Source of the DNA: Warburgia ugandensis
Taxonomy: Eukaryota > Streptophyta > Magnoliopsida > Canellales > Canellaceae
DNA length: 64,000 bases
Reading direction: 5' to 3'
NCBI GenBank assembly: GCA_035236585.1
Contig: CP141139.1
Location: 19,732,990 to 19,796,989, forward strand
The translations under genes were made by a program, and so were the position numbers. Each line of letters opens with the position of its first letter. Position 1 is the first letter of the stretch. The notes beneath the pieces were generated by a model. That model ran no database searches. It was not told where the DNA came from and worked only from the letters and a program-made list of their open reading frames with translations. Below, in pieces: positions 25,891-37,503 of this stretch.

Positions 25891-26404
25891 GATACTAATG
25901 GAGTTAATATGAAAATCATATGTCTTATAAATTATACTGAATAGATATAGATTTTGATTGACATGGTTTTATCTAACCTTGCAAATTCCCATTGTGAGTT
26001 GTCATACTCATCTCCTTACAACTAACAATTTCAGGAGGAAGTTCTAATAAGGAGAAAAAGGCAATTGCTTGACGAGATCTTTAAACTAGAAAAGGGTGTG
26101 TGACATCATTTACTTTCTAATTGAAATAAAGAGTTGACTAGTTGTTATTAAATATACATTGTTATACTTCATAGTTGGTAAACTTTGATTAACGACTATG
26201 TTTGGGGCTGTGACTAGCATACAGTTCTGAAAGAAAGAAAATCTTTAAATTATATTGAATCTTATGAATGCTATCAGGTATTTTCGCATCACATACATTA
26301 AATGTTTAAGTTTGAAAAATAGAGGAAACTCTGCTGAATTTTAAACAGAAATGTATGATTTTAGTATTTCAAAAAAATTAGGGTAAAAAATCAAGGTCAT
26401 CATA

Positions 26405-28000
26405 TCCTTCTTTCCATCTTTTTCTCCTTTTAAATATTCAAAATAAGCTTCGATGTATAGTCATGAATTCAAAATAGTTGTCGGATCTAACAGTCTAGTC
26501 GTTGGTTTTGAAATAGATTCATTAATCTGCAAAATATCTAGCACTTGAAGTTGACATTCTGACTCACTAAGTATTTCATCAACAGGGAGTGTCAATTAGT
26601 TAGAGTCAGATCAGATCCACCCATTTCAATATCCTTACCACTAAGAATCTAATCAATTTAGATCCTAGTAGACAATTCATTGGATCTTGTGCTCGAAGTT
26701 CAAATCTTTATTCATTTAGGATAGGATCCAAATTTGAATGGTTTTGGATATGATACACGGAAAAAAGTAAGAATATTTATTATCATAAAAATAAGTAACA
26801 CATGAATGCAAGGTAATTAAATCATATAAATATTATCACTAAGCTGTAAAATCACTTATCTATAGACAAAAAGAAAGAAAGCAGGAAACTTTGGTAAAGA
26901 GTTTATAAAGCAAAACTAGAAACTTAAGCCCTAAAGGCAAGAGAACCTAGAAGAAAGGAAGCATGATTTACTTAGTCATTTTACTTATTTTGTTATATTA
27001 GTATAATAAGGTCCTAAGAAAAATTAAGTACATTTTAGTCTTTTAAAAATGCATAGGATTTCAAATAATCAGACAATTATTAAGAACTTGTTCATGCATG
27101 ACATAATCAAATTCGATTAGATATATATATATATATATATATATATTGAATTAAGTATTCAAGTACTAACCAAATCAAGTTAGATGATTTGGATACGACA
27201 GACTATCTTAACCAATTGACAATCCTACATCTATTGAAAGATATACAATTTTCCAAAGGATTTCCTCTAACCAACCAACTAGTTGGTTCCACTAGCTAGT
27301 TGATGCCAAAACCAGTTGTTCAAACCCATTGTGCTATCTCAAGAGACCAATTGAAGTATTTCTTAGACTGACTGGTTGTGCCCAAACTAAGTAAAGTTTT
27401 CCAATTCTTTTTAGTTGGTAGATAGTGTTGAAGACCAATTAACTTCATTCAAAGTAAAGTTCCTCTTCTTCTTCAAGTTCAAGTCTTTCATAAGTTAGTT
27501 GTTCAAGTTATATTGACCTATTGATGCTACCAATAATGTTTGAGTATCTTATCACACTTTGAGCAATTGGTCGGTTAGCATGTTGACCAGTTGAATTCTT
27601 ACTCAAAGTTAGTTTCTTCTTCGTAAGTCAGTTGGAGATATCCAATGACCAAGTGGCAGTAATTGAAGCATTTTGCACTTAGGTGAGAGATTCTAGTAAC
27701 CGATTGGATGTGCTTGAACTTCCTTGAATCTCCTTTGTTTGTTGAACATTAACTGCTTACTCAATGAAGTAGACTAGTTGGTGGTTGTTAACTAAGATTA
27801 ATTCTTTAGCACTATTTGAGTCAATGTATGTAGGTCATAATAGGTTGTCCTTGCACATAGAAACATGGTTAGATCATTAAGATCAATGATTTCTCATCTT
27901 CAAAATAAAAAAGGGCTTGGGCTAGCACCTATCACAAGGTGGAGGGACTTGGGATGTTATTCTAGAAGGAATGGTATTTTGTCTCAAATCTTAGGACGAG
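26405..28000. other. AT-rich intergenic, possible decayed LTR
   Basis: No gene. Between about 27200 and 27850 there are many recurrences of short words such as ccaattga, actggttg, agttggt and gaccaatt. This resembles the LTRs of some Ty1-copia (SIRE-type) elements, but no termini, primer site or coding domain is visible. An AT microsatellite lies at about 27120-27146. Confidence 0.35.
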
Positions 28001-31000
28001 ATACATGTGGCCGAGTATGAACATATGGGCAAGGAATCTTCCTTCTGACATATATGATGCAACAAAGACCTGCTTTGAGGCCTTCAGAATGGAATCCAAA
28101 AATAGGGAAGAAATAATAAGATTGGGAGAAAAGTTTCAGATCATATTCCCTGAACTAAGGAATATGCTTAGAAGACATGGAAGGAAGAATGGATGCTTGA
28201 ATAGGTGAGACTCTTACGGATATAATAAGGAGAATGTTTAGAGAAATTGGTTTACCATCACTTGCTTCGAGTAACAAACAAATAAACATAGACCATATTA
28301 AATTTGAATTATTTATATATGAAATTTAAATCAAAGTACATTTTTTGGGATATGTCATATACTTCTTGCCTCATTAATTTTAATACTAACCAAATGTTGG
28401 CTCCCATCAGTGGCATTTGTTGCATCTAGGGGTATGCTTATCTTTAGATAGCCATGCAGCTTCATCCATAGAATGATGACTCAAGAATGTTTTCTTACTT
28501 TTTTCTTTTTTACAGCTTTTGCTATTTTGCACATTTAATCGTTCTAGTTGGTAGTGCATTTATTGTGTTTACTTGAAATTGGACTTCTGGGTGTCTAAAG
28601 TTTATAATTAATCCAGTTGTTGCAATAAGACTTTAACATATAATAATATCACCCATATTATTACTTTCATTTTCTTTTTTATTCTTGTGTTCATTTCATC
28701 AGCTTTTTTGTTTTATTTCATTTATATGAGTGATGCATGTTTCACTAGCTAAATAGGCTAGTGCCGCTTAAGTTGAACCTTTTTATCCCCTAATCAGTTA
28801 TGTCCTTCGTTGTCTTTTCAATCTCAAATCACCAGCTCACACTTTGCATGTTGATTTAGGTTTCTTACATATGTTGTTTGATTATGGACCCTTGCAGCCA
28901 TTCTAAATGAAAGTTATGAACTTTAGACTCATCAAGTAGTCATCTAACCATGTATTTGTGCATTGAATTGACATTTTGATCTACTTATCTCTTAAGTATA
29001 AATTTAATTGATCTTATTTTTACATATTTTGAAGGTAAATAAGGCAACTAAAATAGTACTTACTTGTTTAGCACTACACCAACTCATCATCATTTATATG
29101 ATACTTGGTTTCCATTTATGGTCACTAGCTATTAATCAAGCCTTATAGCCATTATTCACCCTTATTATAGCTTGTACATTGACAGATGTGTAGCAAATGT
29201 CTGACAATATAGGCAGAAATTATTGTAAGAGTCTAGTGATTTATTTATAGATTTTAATCTACATGTAATATGATACTTAAGTTGTATACTATTTTGATGG
29301 TTTTAGGAAAAACTATGATATTAGATGTGTAAACTACAAGTGGGCAAATGATTTTCAGACTCGTGGTTCTCTAAAGTTGTAGTTACCTTTGGATTCTTCT
29401 AAATATCTTAGTTTACTAATATTATACTCAAAACTTATGATATTTGGAAGACCAATACTAGCTTCAAGGCATTCCATCTGTTCTTCTTGAACTTCCATTT
29501 TTGTTAAGTTGCTAAAACCTATTTTAATATTTCTACTTTAAATCTACAACATGGCATGGGTTTGCTATTAACTGGCTTATGGACCGATGGTCATGATTAC
29601 ATCTTTGTTTCTGTATTTCTTTCCATTTTGCACTTGATAATTGCTTAAGAACGTTTTCTTATTTTGAATTAGTTTTCCCTTATGATTATTCATTATTCTA
29701 TTATGTCAATTAGAGATCACTTTATTGGCTTCTTAGGATTCAAATGATCATTGAGCATGTCATATGGTTTTATGAAGTGAAAACTTTCATGCTTTTGTGA
29801 GAAATGATTTTTCATTTGATTTCTTAAGTGGTAGCTTTGATGGTGAAATCAGTTTTGATGATTCCTTATCAATTCTTAGATTCCTGACGAAGCACGAGAT
29901 TGGTGAATCTAGCTTATCAAGGCACTTGCTACTTTTTCGAGCCATTAGAATAACAATTTTGGTTAAAGACTCATGTTGCTCTGGTAGTGAGAACCTAATT
30001 AAAGACTTTTCTTTAGTTTAGTTGTATTGCTCTTCTATGGTGACTAAGCACTTCATTGTACAATCTTTCAGCTTATGTTTGGGAATTTGGCCTTGCATAT
30101 CAGTCCAGTGAAGAGTAATTGCAAATAGATTAAATTGTAGCAACATTTTGATTTCCTACTAAAGGCTAAGTATTTTTGAAGGGTTGAAGTGTTGGGTGTG
30201 TTTTTTGTTACCTCAAAAAGCTAAGTGCTGAACTTACAGGTTATTGGAGCTTTATAGATACTCTATTTTTTGTTTAAGGGGACTAATATTTGATTTGTGT
30301 TCCTATGAGCATAAATCATGGTTTTTGTTTGTTTGTTTGTTTGAAAATAGAGTACATCTATTACATGGTGGGCTTGCTATGATATAGTTGCTGATATGGT
30401 TATTGATAACTTTGTAATGCTAGTTTGAAGAATATGCATCAATGTGCTCTGTATATTAGTTCTGAAACTTCTATCTAGTTTCAAAGTCCTTGAAGAGTGG
30501 ACGAAGATTCAGTGATCCGGAGGTTTGTAACCAGTTTGGATGCCTTTGTCATTGCGATTACAGTTTGATTTTCTGATAATGACATTGCATTAGTTAGAAA
30601 CAAATTTCATTGCATCTAAAGTAGAGAATTCATAGTTTATGTTTTTTACTATCAAATACAGCTTCAGAGCATCTTTTACAGTTTAGTTGATGTTGAATTG
30701 ATTGGAATGCAGTTATGTGCTCTAAATACTCAATCCGTTATTCTAGTTTTAGAACACTAAGATATATTCTTTGGTGGTTTTCTTGACTTGGTTTTTCCCT
30801 CTTACCCATAGACAAAAGTGGAAGAAATGACACCATTTAAGTTCTCTTCCATCATACAAGCTGATCAGATTTCAGGGGAACGGTGGAAGAGCATTAGTAT
30901 CCTCACCGAATCTGAAGGGATGTTTGTCAAATGAAGGCTAACTGTTCAACCTGCGTTTCATCTGGTTTTCAGTACCTCCATGATCTTTCTTTTCATGCAT

Positions 31001-31548
31001 GCTTCAGAAGAACTGTTACTCCACGTTCCCTTGTTGTCTTTCTTGAGTAAAATGGAATCACATCTAACACTTATAGTGGAAAAATGTATACACGAAGCAA
31101 CTACTTTAGCAAGCTACCGTGCATATCTCCTTACCCTTAATAGTTTTATAAGTTGTGCATGTAAACTCGACCTTAGTCTTCATAGGTGGTGAGGCTTCTT
31201 ATTTATAGGATTTGGAGACTAACTACATAGGTGTTGTGCACTTGTTAACTTCTACAAGCGCACCCCGTTATTCCTTTGAACTTATTAGACTGCTTTAGTT
31301 ATTGACTTTAAGTCATCTACTAGCTTTTCTTTATTTAACATGGATTCTTTTATTTTGTTTTAGTACAAGCATGAAAAATAGGCTATAACTGCTAGCTAGT
31401 AGCTTCAGTTTTGTAAACAAGTGGGAGACGTATACGATAATCCTTCTTTTTTATAATAATTTTTCTGTATATATATATATATATATATATATTACGATAA
31501 ATCTTTCATTTTTATAATAAATTTTTTATATATGTGTGTGTATGTGTA
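28001..31548. other. Intergenic, no supported gene
   Basis: Mostly AT-rich non-coding sequence. A plus-strand frame at 29785-30018 (includes NDFSFDFLSGSFDGEISFDD and LTKHEIGESSLSRHLLLF) looks more protein-like than its surroundings but matches no family I recognise and has no supported splice partners. A (GTTT)n run lies near 30330 and an AT microsatellite at about 31470-31492. Confidence 0.35.
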
Positions 31549-31715
31549 GAACCTTTGGTATAATGGTATGGTAGAGTTGTCACCATGTGACCTCAAGGTC
31601 ATGAGTTTGTAGCATGGAAATAGCCATCATAAGACCACGTACTTTAGATACTTATGGTCTGCCCTTTCCTTAGACCCTATATAATTAGGAGCTTTGTGCA
31701 TCGGGTTGCCCTTTT
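31549..31715 (+). mobile_element. Au SINE, diverged
   Basis: The head reads acctttggtataatggtatgg, with box B-like caaggtcatgagtttgtag. The body has catggaaatagcc and taattaggagctttgtgcat, and the end is gggttgcccttttaa. It is more diverged than the copies at 11630 and 37326, with a small insertion near the head. Confidence 0.85.
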
Positions 31716-31884
31716 AATAATAATAATAAATTTTTTTATCGGCAATGGGTAAACCACTACAATAGATAAAATAAATGCCATGAACATCAGGCTATTGGGA
31801 ACAAAGTGGCAGTTAATAGCACTGGCATACATATATTTCTTTTATTGTTTCAATAGTTACTGATAGATTCCCTCTTAAAAAAAT

Positions 31885-32405
31885 AAAGGGGTTTTGGCAA
31901 AAATGCCATTATATTTTGGCATTTTTGAAAAAAAAAAAGTTTAATATTTTTAATTTTGCAAATACGCCACTAAGTTTTAGTGAGCTTTGCAATTTTGCAT
32001 TTTCATTAGTTTCCCATCTTCCTTCCTAGTTAGTTTTTTTTTTTTTTTTTGAAATTTCAATATTACCTTTTATAGCAAATGGATGACGGTGGACAAGACA
32101 AGTTTGCACGTGATTTTTCATTTCGTTAATCAAGATAAGTCTCTGAAATTGATCATGCTTAAAGGCATCAAATAAAGAGCTTAAAGCCTACTACTCATAG
32201 CTGTTCATGTAAGCAACAATAGTATTTTGCTTATGACTTAAATTTTTCTTAATTTATTGTATTTTATTGATCAAAAGCATTGATTATGTTCTAATTTGAT
32301 AAGCATTTTATATCAGTTTTTAGTGAGAAATTGAAGTTTAAATTGTTAAATTTCATTGAAGAAGCTAATATGTACTATTGTGCAGGTTGGTAAATATGAT
32401 ATGTT
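31885..32405 (+). repeat. Dispersed repeat, copy B (uninterrupted)
   Basis: Homologous to 6777-7272 over about 500 bp in the same orientation, and complete across the site where an Athila LTR interrupts copy A. It starts near ggggttttggcaaaaatgcc and ends near gtgcaggttggtaaatatga. No open frame or terminal inverted repeat is obvious. Confidence 0.75.
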
Positions 32406-33403
32406 TGAGATTGAATATCATGTTATTAGTTAGTTTTGTTGAAATCCAATCATACCATTAGATATCTTGTTACAAAATTATTTTAGATACCAAGTTTTAC
32501 TGAAAGTTTTTATCAGGAAGTCATTGAACACAGTGGCTAAAGTCGATAACTTAATCACAAATTATGGTTTTAAAGTATAGCACTTGAATTCGAAATAGAG
32601 ACGGCTAATATTCTAATTTTGAAAAGACTAACAAAAAAAGAAGATAAGAAACTAATATAGTAACAATTTTACAAAGGTCACGATAACTTAATTGTAAATT
32701 TGCAAATCCCAGGAAAACTCCTGCATGATTATATAGATAATCATTCCATACACGCTGTGACAAACAGCAAGCTGCACACAGCAAGTTGCAACCGTAATTC
32801 CTTTAATTATCGGATTGACACTTGAATGCCAGGATATCTGCATGTGCCTTCTCAATGCATCTGCCAGCCCATGTTTTGAAAACTTCCCGTTGCCACCCAT
32901 CATTCACATGGGCGCTAAAAACTTTGGTCCTGCCACAATGTTCTCCCACGTTTCCATTCCTACGGTGGAAACAAAGCCCATGTTTTCACCTACGATCCCC
33001 CCTCAATTCGATATTCCCACACCTACTCTTCTTTCTTTCATATCCAAACAAGCGAGGGAACGAATATTTCAACTTCCATGTCCAAGATCTCTACCATTTA
33101 AGAGAATAAAAAGAAGAAGGGGACAAAGGGAACTCCATGTGCCAACAATTTGAAGGGTATTTTAGTCTTTTCGTTTATATTTAAGAAAAATGAACAAATT
33201 AACCTCTCGTCAAAAGATCATCTTCTCTCACATCTTGTTATCATCATCGCTGTCTCATTTCACGGGAAAAGGAAACCTAGAAAATAGCCCTGGCAGAAGT
33301 ACAAAAGAATCCCCAACAATGAGTAAGAAATACAAAATCACCACTTGCACCCCCACTTTCTCTCTTTCGAAGTGAAAGAAGGGAAAATGGAGAAAACAAC
33401 AAA
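32406..33403. other. Intergenic and 3' flank of the OTU gene
   Basis: No supported gene. Open frames at 32815-33153 on the plus strand are GC-moderate but have no domain; part is likely 3' untranslated sequence of the minus-strand OTU gene. Confidence 0.45.
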
Positions 33404-34681
33404 TTACAGAACCACGACAGCTTTCTCCTTGGAAGCGATCGGAGCAGTACGCGCAATCAACGGTTCATAATGGTCGGCCCCACCTCCACACCAATCTGCA
33501 ACAATGAAAACCAGAAATTTACATTTGCCAACTGTATTTTTCATTACTAAAACACTATAAAAAAATTAAAAAGAAAGAGTGGCAATTCGCACCTGTGCCT
33601 CTCATGAAGAGAAAAATAGGAGGGTGTAAGATCTGTCCACGTGGCTGATGTGGCAAGAAAAAGAGGGTCCCGTCTTCATCTGGCTCCACATCAGAACCAT
33701 GTACTTGCACCTAACGGTAATTCATAAAAAAATTTAAGACATTAACAAACAAACTAAAAAAAAATTATCATTTATGCCGTGTAATGCAACTTACCACGAA
33801 AATTTCCCTCTGAAACTCAGTAGCCAAAGCTTCAATGGCGATATCATCTCCAAATGCAGCAGCTTTCCCAATTCGATTCTCATCAACGGTCAACAATCCT
33901 TCTTCGGTATAATGCAAAGAAATAATATCATAAGCATCGTCTGAATCGCCTCTCACGGACATATACTTCGCCCATGTATCGCCGTTTTCCACGGCCACGC
34001 ATTTCTCCTTATAGACGCTCTCCGCAGCAGCCTCTCTGTTACCGCAAAGCCAGAAAATTTCAGTACCCAGATCTCAAAAAACGATTTTCTTTACATAAAA
34101 ATGAAAAACCAGATCAGATATGGTAGAAAAGAATACCTGGAAAGACCAACACGAACAAGATCATCGATCGATGAATCAAGTTTTTCTCGATCTTCTTTAG
34201 GTGCTAAAAGCTTCAATTCCTGAACGAAATGAACTCCCCAACCCAGTTCCAGATCGGGCTTATACAGATTCTTGATAGCCACATCGGTTTCTTGCTTTGG
34301 AAAGATTCCAGCAAGATAATCTTCGTAAAATCTGTTAACAACACGAGTGCGCAGATGGGAAGCGGAGCCTTCCAATCTCAAAGCTTTATTTGCGGCAGAG
34401 AAAAGACAATTCCCATCTGCACCAACATCACCCCCATGGAAAAGAAGAAAAAGCTGCGAAATGGGCTTTGAAGAATGCTTCCAGAAAACCCCTTTAGAGG
34501 TTAGAGTCTGCAAAGCCCGCATTTGAGGACCTTGAAGGCTGGAAACGGTATCCCAGCCTCTGAGATCACCGGAGAATTCATCGTCGTCGCCCTTGGAAGA
34601 GACATCTTGGGTTTCAGACTGCCAGGATAGCTTGAGGGGAGAAAGGGTTTCGATAACAGAGCCTTCAAAGAGCTTTCCCAT
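33404..34681 (-). CDS. OTU-domain cysteine protease (predicted deubiquitinase)
   Basis: Intact four-exon gene: exon 1 34681-34137, exon 2 34035-33795, exon 3 33710-33593, exon 4 33495-33404, giving 331 aa. All introns are GT-AG and keep frame; the third donor (G|GTGCGA) is weak. The OTU signature VGADGNCLFSAANKAL carries the catalytic Cys92 with Asp89 before it, and GGADHYEPLIA carries the catalytic His310. The region in between (LHYTEEGLLTVDEN, GDDIAIEALATEFQREIFVV, FFLPHQPRGQI) is conserved in plant OTU proteins as I know them. OTU enzymes cleave ubiquitin from proteins, usually in the cytosol or nucleus; linkage preference cannot be read from sequence. An in-frame upstream ATG at 34744 would add 21 residues. 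I chose 34681 because MGKLFEGSVIE looks like a natural start and the upstream part is next to the 5' GA run. No signal peptide or membrane segment is seen. Confidence 0.93.
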
Positions 34682-34754
34682 GACGGAAGAAAGGAAAGGA
34701 AAATGTGCGGAAAGCGGTCTGCTCTTTTCTGCTCTTTTCTGCATTTGGAGGAAG

Positions 34755-34757
<3 letters not shown>

Positions 34758-34790
<33 letters not shown>
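34758..34790. repeat. (GA)n microsatellite in the probable 5' UTR of the OTU gene
   Basis: About 33 bp of GA on the plus strand, so CT in the OTU transcript, just upstream of the first possible ATG (34744). CT-rich 5' leaders are common in plant genes. Confidence 0.9.
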
Positions 34791-34794
<4 letters not shown>

Positions 34795-36606
34795 GTTTAG
34801 TAGGCTAACTTGGGGGTTGGGCTGAGTTAACCTGAGGTGGGGTGGCAGTCGTTGAGTTTTAGGTTTGGGTAAAAAGTTACCGTTGGTGGGCTTTGGAGTG
34901 AAAAATCCAAACGGTCGAATTTTGAGCTGATGCGGAAAGGGTTTTGCTGAGCTGACATTTGTGTTTAATTGGAGTTAGTAACCGGATTTGTGCTAATAAA
35001 TGTACTTAATAAAAGAGGACCTCGATAATTATACCTTTGGTGCAGCGAGTTTACGCTAATAGTAGAATAGGAATATTTGGAGTCCTTGCTGCCAGGAACA
35101 AAGCAAGATGATACGCCCTCACTTTACCATAGTGGCCCCCACCTTCAGTTGATCCATCATCTAATTTCTCTAACTCTTGATATCTTATACAATAACGATG
35201 GCTAGGATTGGATGATTTTAATTTCCACAAATTGCACTTTCAACTCATTTATTTTGGTCCGCTCTTTCAAAAGTACTTATGACTGTCATGTTTATATGAC
35301 TAAAAGTACACTTTGTAGTTTCTCAACTTAAACAATCAGCATTGTCTTAGGGTTAGTAGTCATTCACAATAAGAGAAATCGAATGAATGAGTCAGGTAAA
35401 CCAAAAACAATGCCTACTATGGTAAAGTAGAGGTGCACAAGACTCAAGTACATTCCTTGTAGAAGAACATGAGAGAGCATAGGTGGCCCACATTTATGTG
35501 ATTAGAGTGTTTCAGATTGGAACAAGAATCAGTGTTTAGCTTGTTTGGACTACAGCCTTCAAAAAATGATAAAATTGGTCGAGAACAAACCATAGTGACA
35601 AAATTCTCTCAATAATTGAAAAATGTTAAAAAAAGTCCAGACTTTTTTATGCCTTAACTCTTTTCTGAACAATTCAACCATTCTTATCACATTTTCAAAT
35701 TCAAACCAATTCCAAGAAATTAATATAAATTTATCTTATAAAAATAAAGAAATTTGCCAAATTTTCATATATTATTGGTAAATCTCGTGAAAAATCAAAA
35801 TTAAAACTTAAAGCTGCCCATTTATTCCAAAATCCAAACTTTGTGACTATGAAACAAAACAGCCCAAGCAGTTAAGGCTATCTTTTCTATGTTTGAATAA
35901 ATTTATACTATTTTTTAGGGCTGCAAATAGTATGAGAAAAAATTTCATTATTCTAAAACAACTTTGAGTCCATCTACTAAGCAATGCACTTTCTAGATAA
36001 AAAAAGAAAAACACAGTTTGGACCCCACACATAAAATCTATGAGGGGATCCATACTAATAAACCATCACACCACGAACATGTAAACATTTGAAAGCTATA
36101 TTCACAAAAAACCAATGGCTCACAATTTTCCGCTCAAAGGCTAAACAAAGGTTTTTGATAAGGGTCTAGGAATGTCCAACTAAAAACAAAATTAATGTTG
36201 ATGGGATAGCCCATTATTATCTGCTAGATTAGCAGAGTCGCGATGCCAACACATGTGTGGGCCTAAAAAGTATACTTCTTCTTTGAGCAAGCAAGTGCAC
36301 TTTTTAAAAGCATTTGCTTAAAAATTCTAGCCTTTTAATTTCTGCTATTGAAGTAAAATGTGAAAGCCTACGAAACTAAACAGGGGATGCTCAATGGCGA
36401 AAAGTTTAGTGCAGGACCCGTTGTGCGATGATCCTTCCTTCTTAAGCCCTATGAACTCATAATTGGCAAATTCGTAGGTTCAATACTTGCTGGATACACC
36501 CCCATGGGCAATTAAAAGAAGTGGGCTCCATGTATATTGGCAGTTGGTCATTGTGCACGTTCATGATACAACTGGCCATGGGCTTCTTCAGATTGTAAGA
36601 CATCCA
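34791..36606. other. Upstream flank of the OTU gene, intergenic
   Basis: No supported gene. The first few hundred bases are expected to hold the OTU promoter; no clear TATA box is seen. Around 36190 a plus-strand frame reads TKNKINVDGIA, reminiscent of the start of a LINE RNase H domain, but it is too short and decayed to call. Confidence 0.45.
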
Positions 36607-36745
36607 AGCGCCAATTATGCCAGATTAGACTAATCCGCTTAGTTTGATTATACCAGATTATTCCATATAAATCTTTCTATGGAATGTGGAATAATCCGGC
36701 AGAATCACATTAACGGGCTAATAGAATATCTGGTATACTGGCGTT
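36607..36745. mobile_element. Foldback MITE, about 139 bp
   Basis: The whole segment forms a long imperfect hairpin. Outer arms: AGCGCCAATTATGCCAGATT against the complement of the right end, AACGCCAGTATACCAGATAT. Inner arms: GATTATACCAGATTATTCCA against GATTCTGCCGGATTATTCCA. It has no coding capacity. The superfamily and target duplication are not clear. Confidence 0.75.
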
Positions 36746-37325
36746 AACCAGATTTTCTAAGCTTTGTCAATAGGACGACTAATTCACAATCTTTCAATAT
36801 TAAGGTTTTCTCAAAAACCATTCAAAGTTTTATGTCATTTAAATTATTTCTCAAAAGAAAATTCAAATTACCTACAAAAGTTAAGTATTTTTTGCCCTCT
36901 GAACGTATTTACACCCTCTGTTTATCTTTCTTAAAATTGATTGGAAATCAACCTTTCATGTTTGTCACAAAAATCGCTGATCAGATAATCCTGATCGATC
37001 TATTCGGTCAAGATTTTTCTCCGATTGCTTTTGAGCTGTCTATTTTAGATTAAAGCCCTGCTTAAGATGGGAGCCACAAATATAAACGATTTGGATCACC
37101 AAACAGTGGGTCCCATGTTCATTTTAGCATTTGCAGACCCAACAACTGCATAAGGAACCGATAAGAACAGATAATACTGCACTTGATGCTTTAGCCAAAA
37201 GGCCGAGAAAGGGATAACAATCACAGAATTTGGACAAACTGGAAATCTACACAAGTAAGACGTATTTGTAGTCGTTGAAAATCGACTTTGATTTTTACAC
37301 CTTATTATTGGATATTGGGTGGAGG
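36746..37325. other. Intergenic
   Basis: No supported gene. A short plus-strand open frame (36832-37053) has no recognisable domain. Confidence 0.4.
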
Positions 37326-37503
37326 GAGCTTTGGTGCAACCGTGAAGTTGTCTTCATGTGACCTTGAGGTCACGGGTTCGAGACATAGAAACAGCCTCTT
37401 GTAACGATGCAAGATAAGGCTACATATTCTAGACCTTTGTGATTTGCCTTTTCCTCAAACCCCGCACAAGTGAAAGCTTCGTGCCCCTGGAGTTGCCTTT
37501 TTA
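37326..37503 (+). mobile_element. Au SINE, well preserved
   Basis: The head reads gagctttggtgcaaccgtga; box B gaggtcacgggttcgag at 37366-37382 is a perfect RNA polymerase III-type box. The body has agcctcttgtaacgatgcaa and ttcctcaaaccccgcacaag, and it ends gttgccttttta. It is the copy closest to the Au consensus in this window. Confidence 0.93.

Larger units (their letters stand above)
13324..26404 (+). mobile_element. Tekay/Del-type Ty3-gypsy chromovirus with a nested solo LTR
   Basis: One element: 5'-truncated 5' LTR (13324-17225), iMet primer site (17228), gag, residual RNase H, integrase and chromodomain remnants, polypurine tract (19895-19909), and 3' LTR (19910-26404). The LTRs match at nucleotide level from 13324 to 17225 and from 20476 to 26404, apart from a 2038 bp solo LTR inserted at 23853. 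Without that insert the 3' LTR is about 4.45 kb. The chromodomain and long LTRs place it in the Tekay/Del group of chromoviruses. All internal frames are broken, so it cannot move on its own. A target duplication cannot be checked because the 5' end is missing. Confidence 0.88.
19910..26404 (+). mobile_element. Tekay 3' LTR, interrupted
   Basis: Starts TATAATGGCC after the polypurine tract and ends GGTCATCATA at 26404. These imperfect inverted termini (TATAATGGCC / GGTCRTCATA) look like TG...CA termini altered to TA...TA by C-to-T decay. It contains the solo LTR 23853-25890. It also has an AT microsatellite (22273-22303) and a CA microsatellite (23101-23140) that are short or absent at the matching places of the 5' LTR (about 15125 and 15932). 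Confidence 0.85.

Noticed and set aside
34229..34808. Plus-strand frames opposite OTU exon 1
   Set aside because: Antisense shadows of the OTU coding sequence and the GA run.
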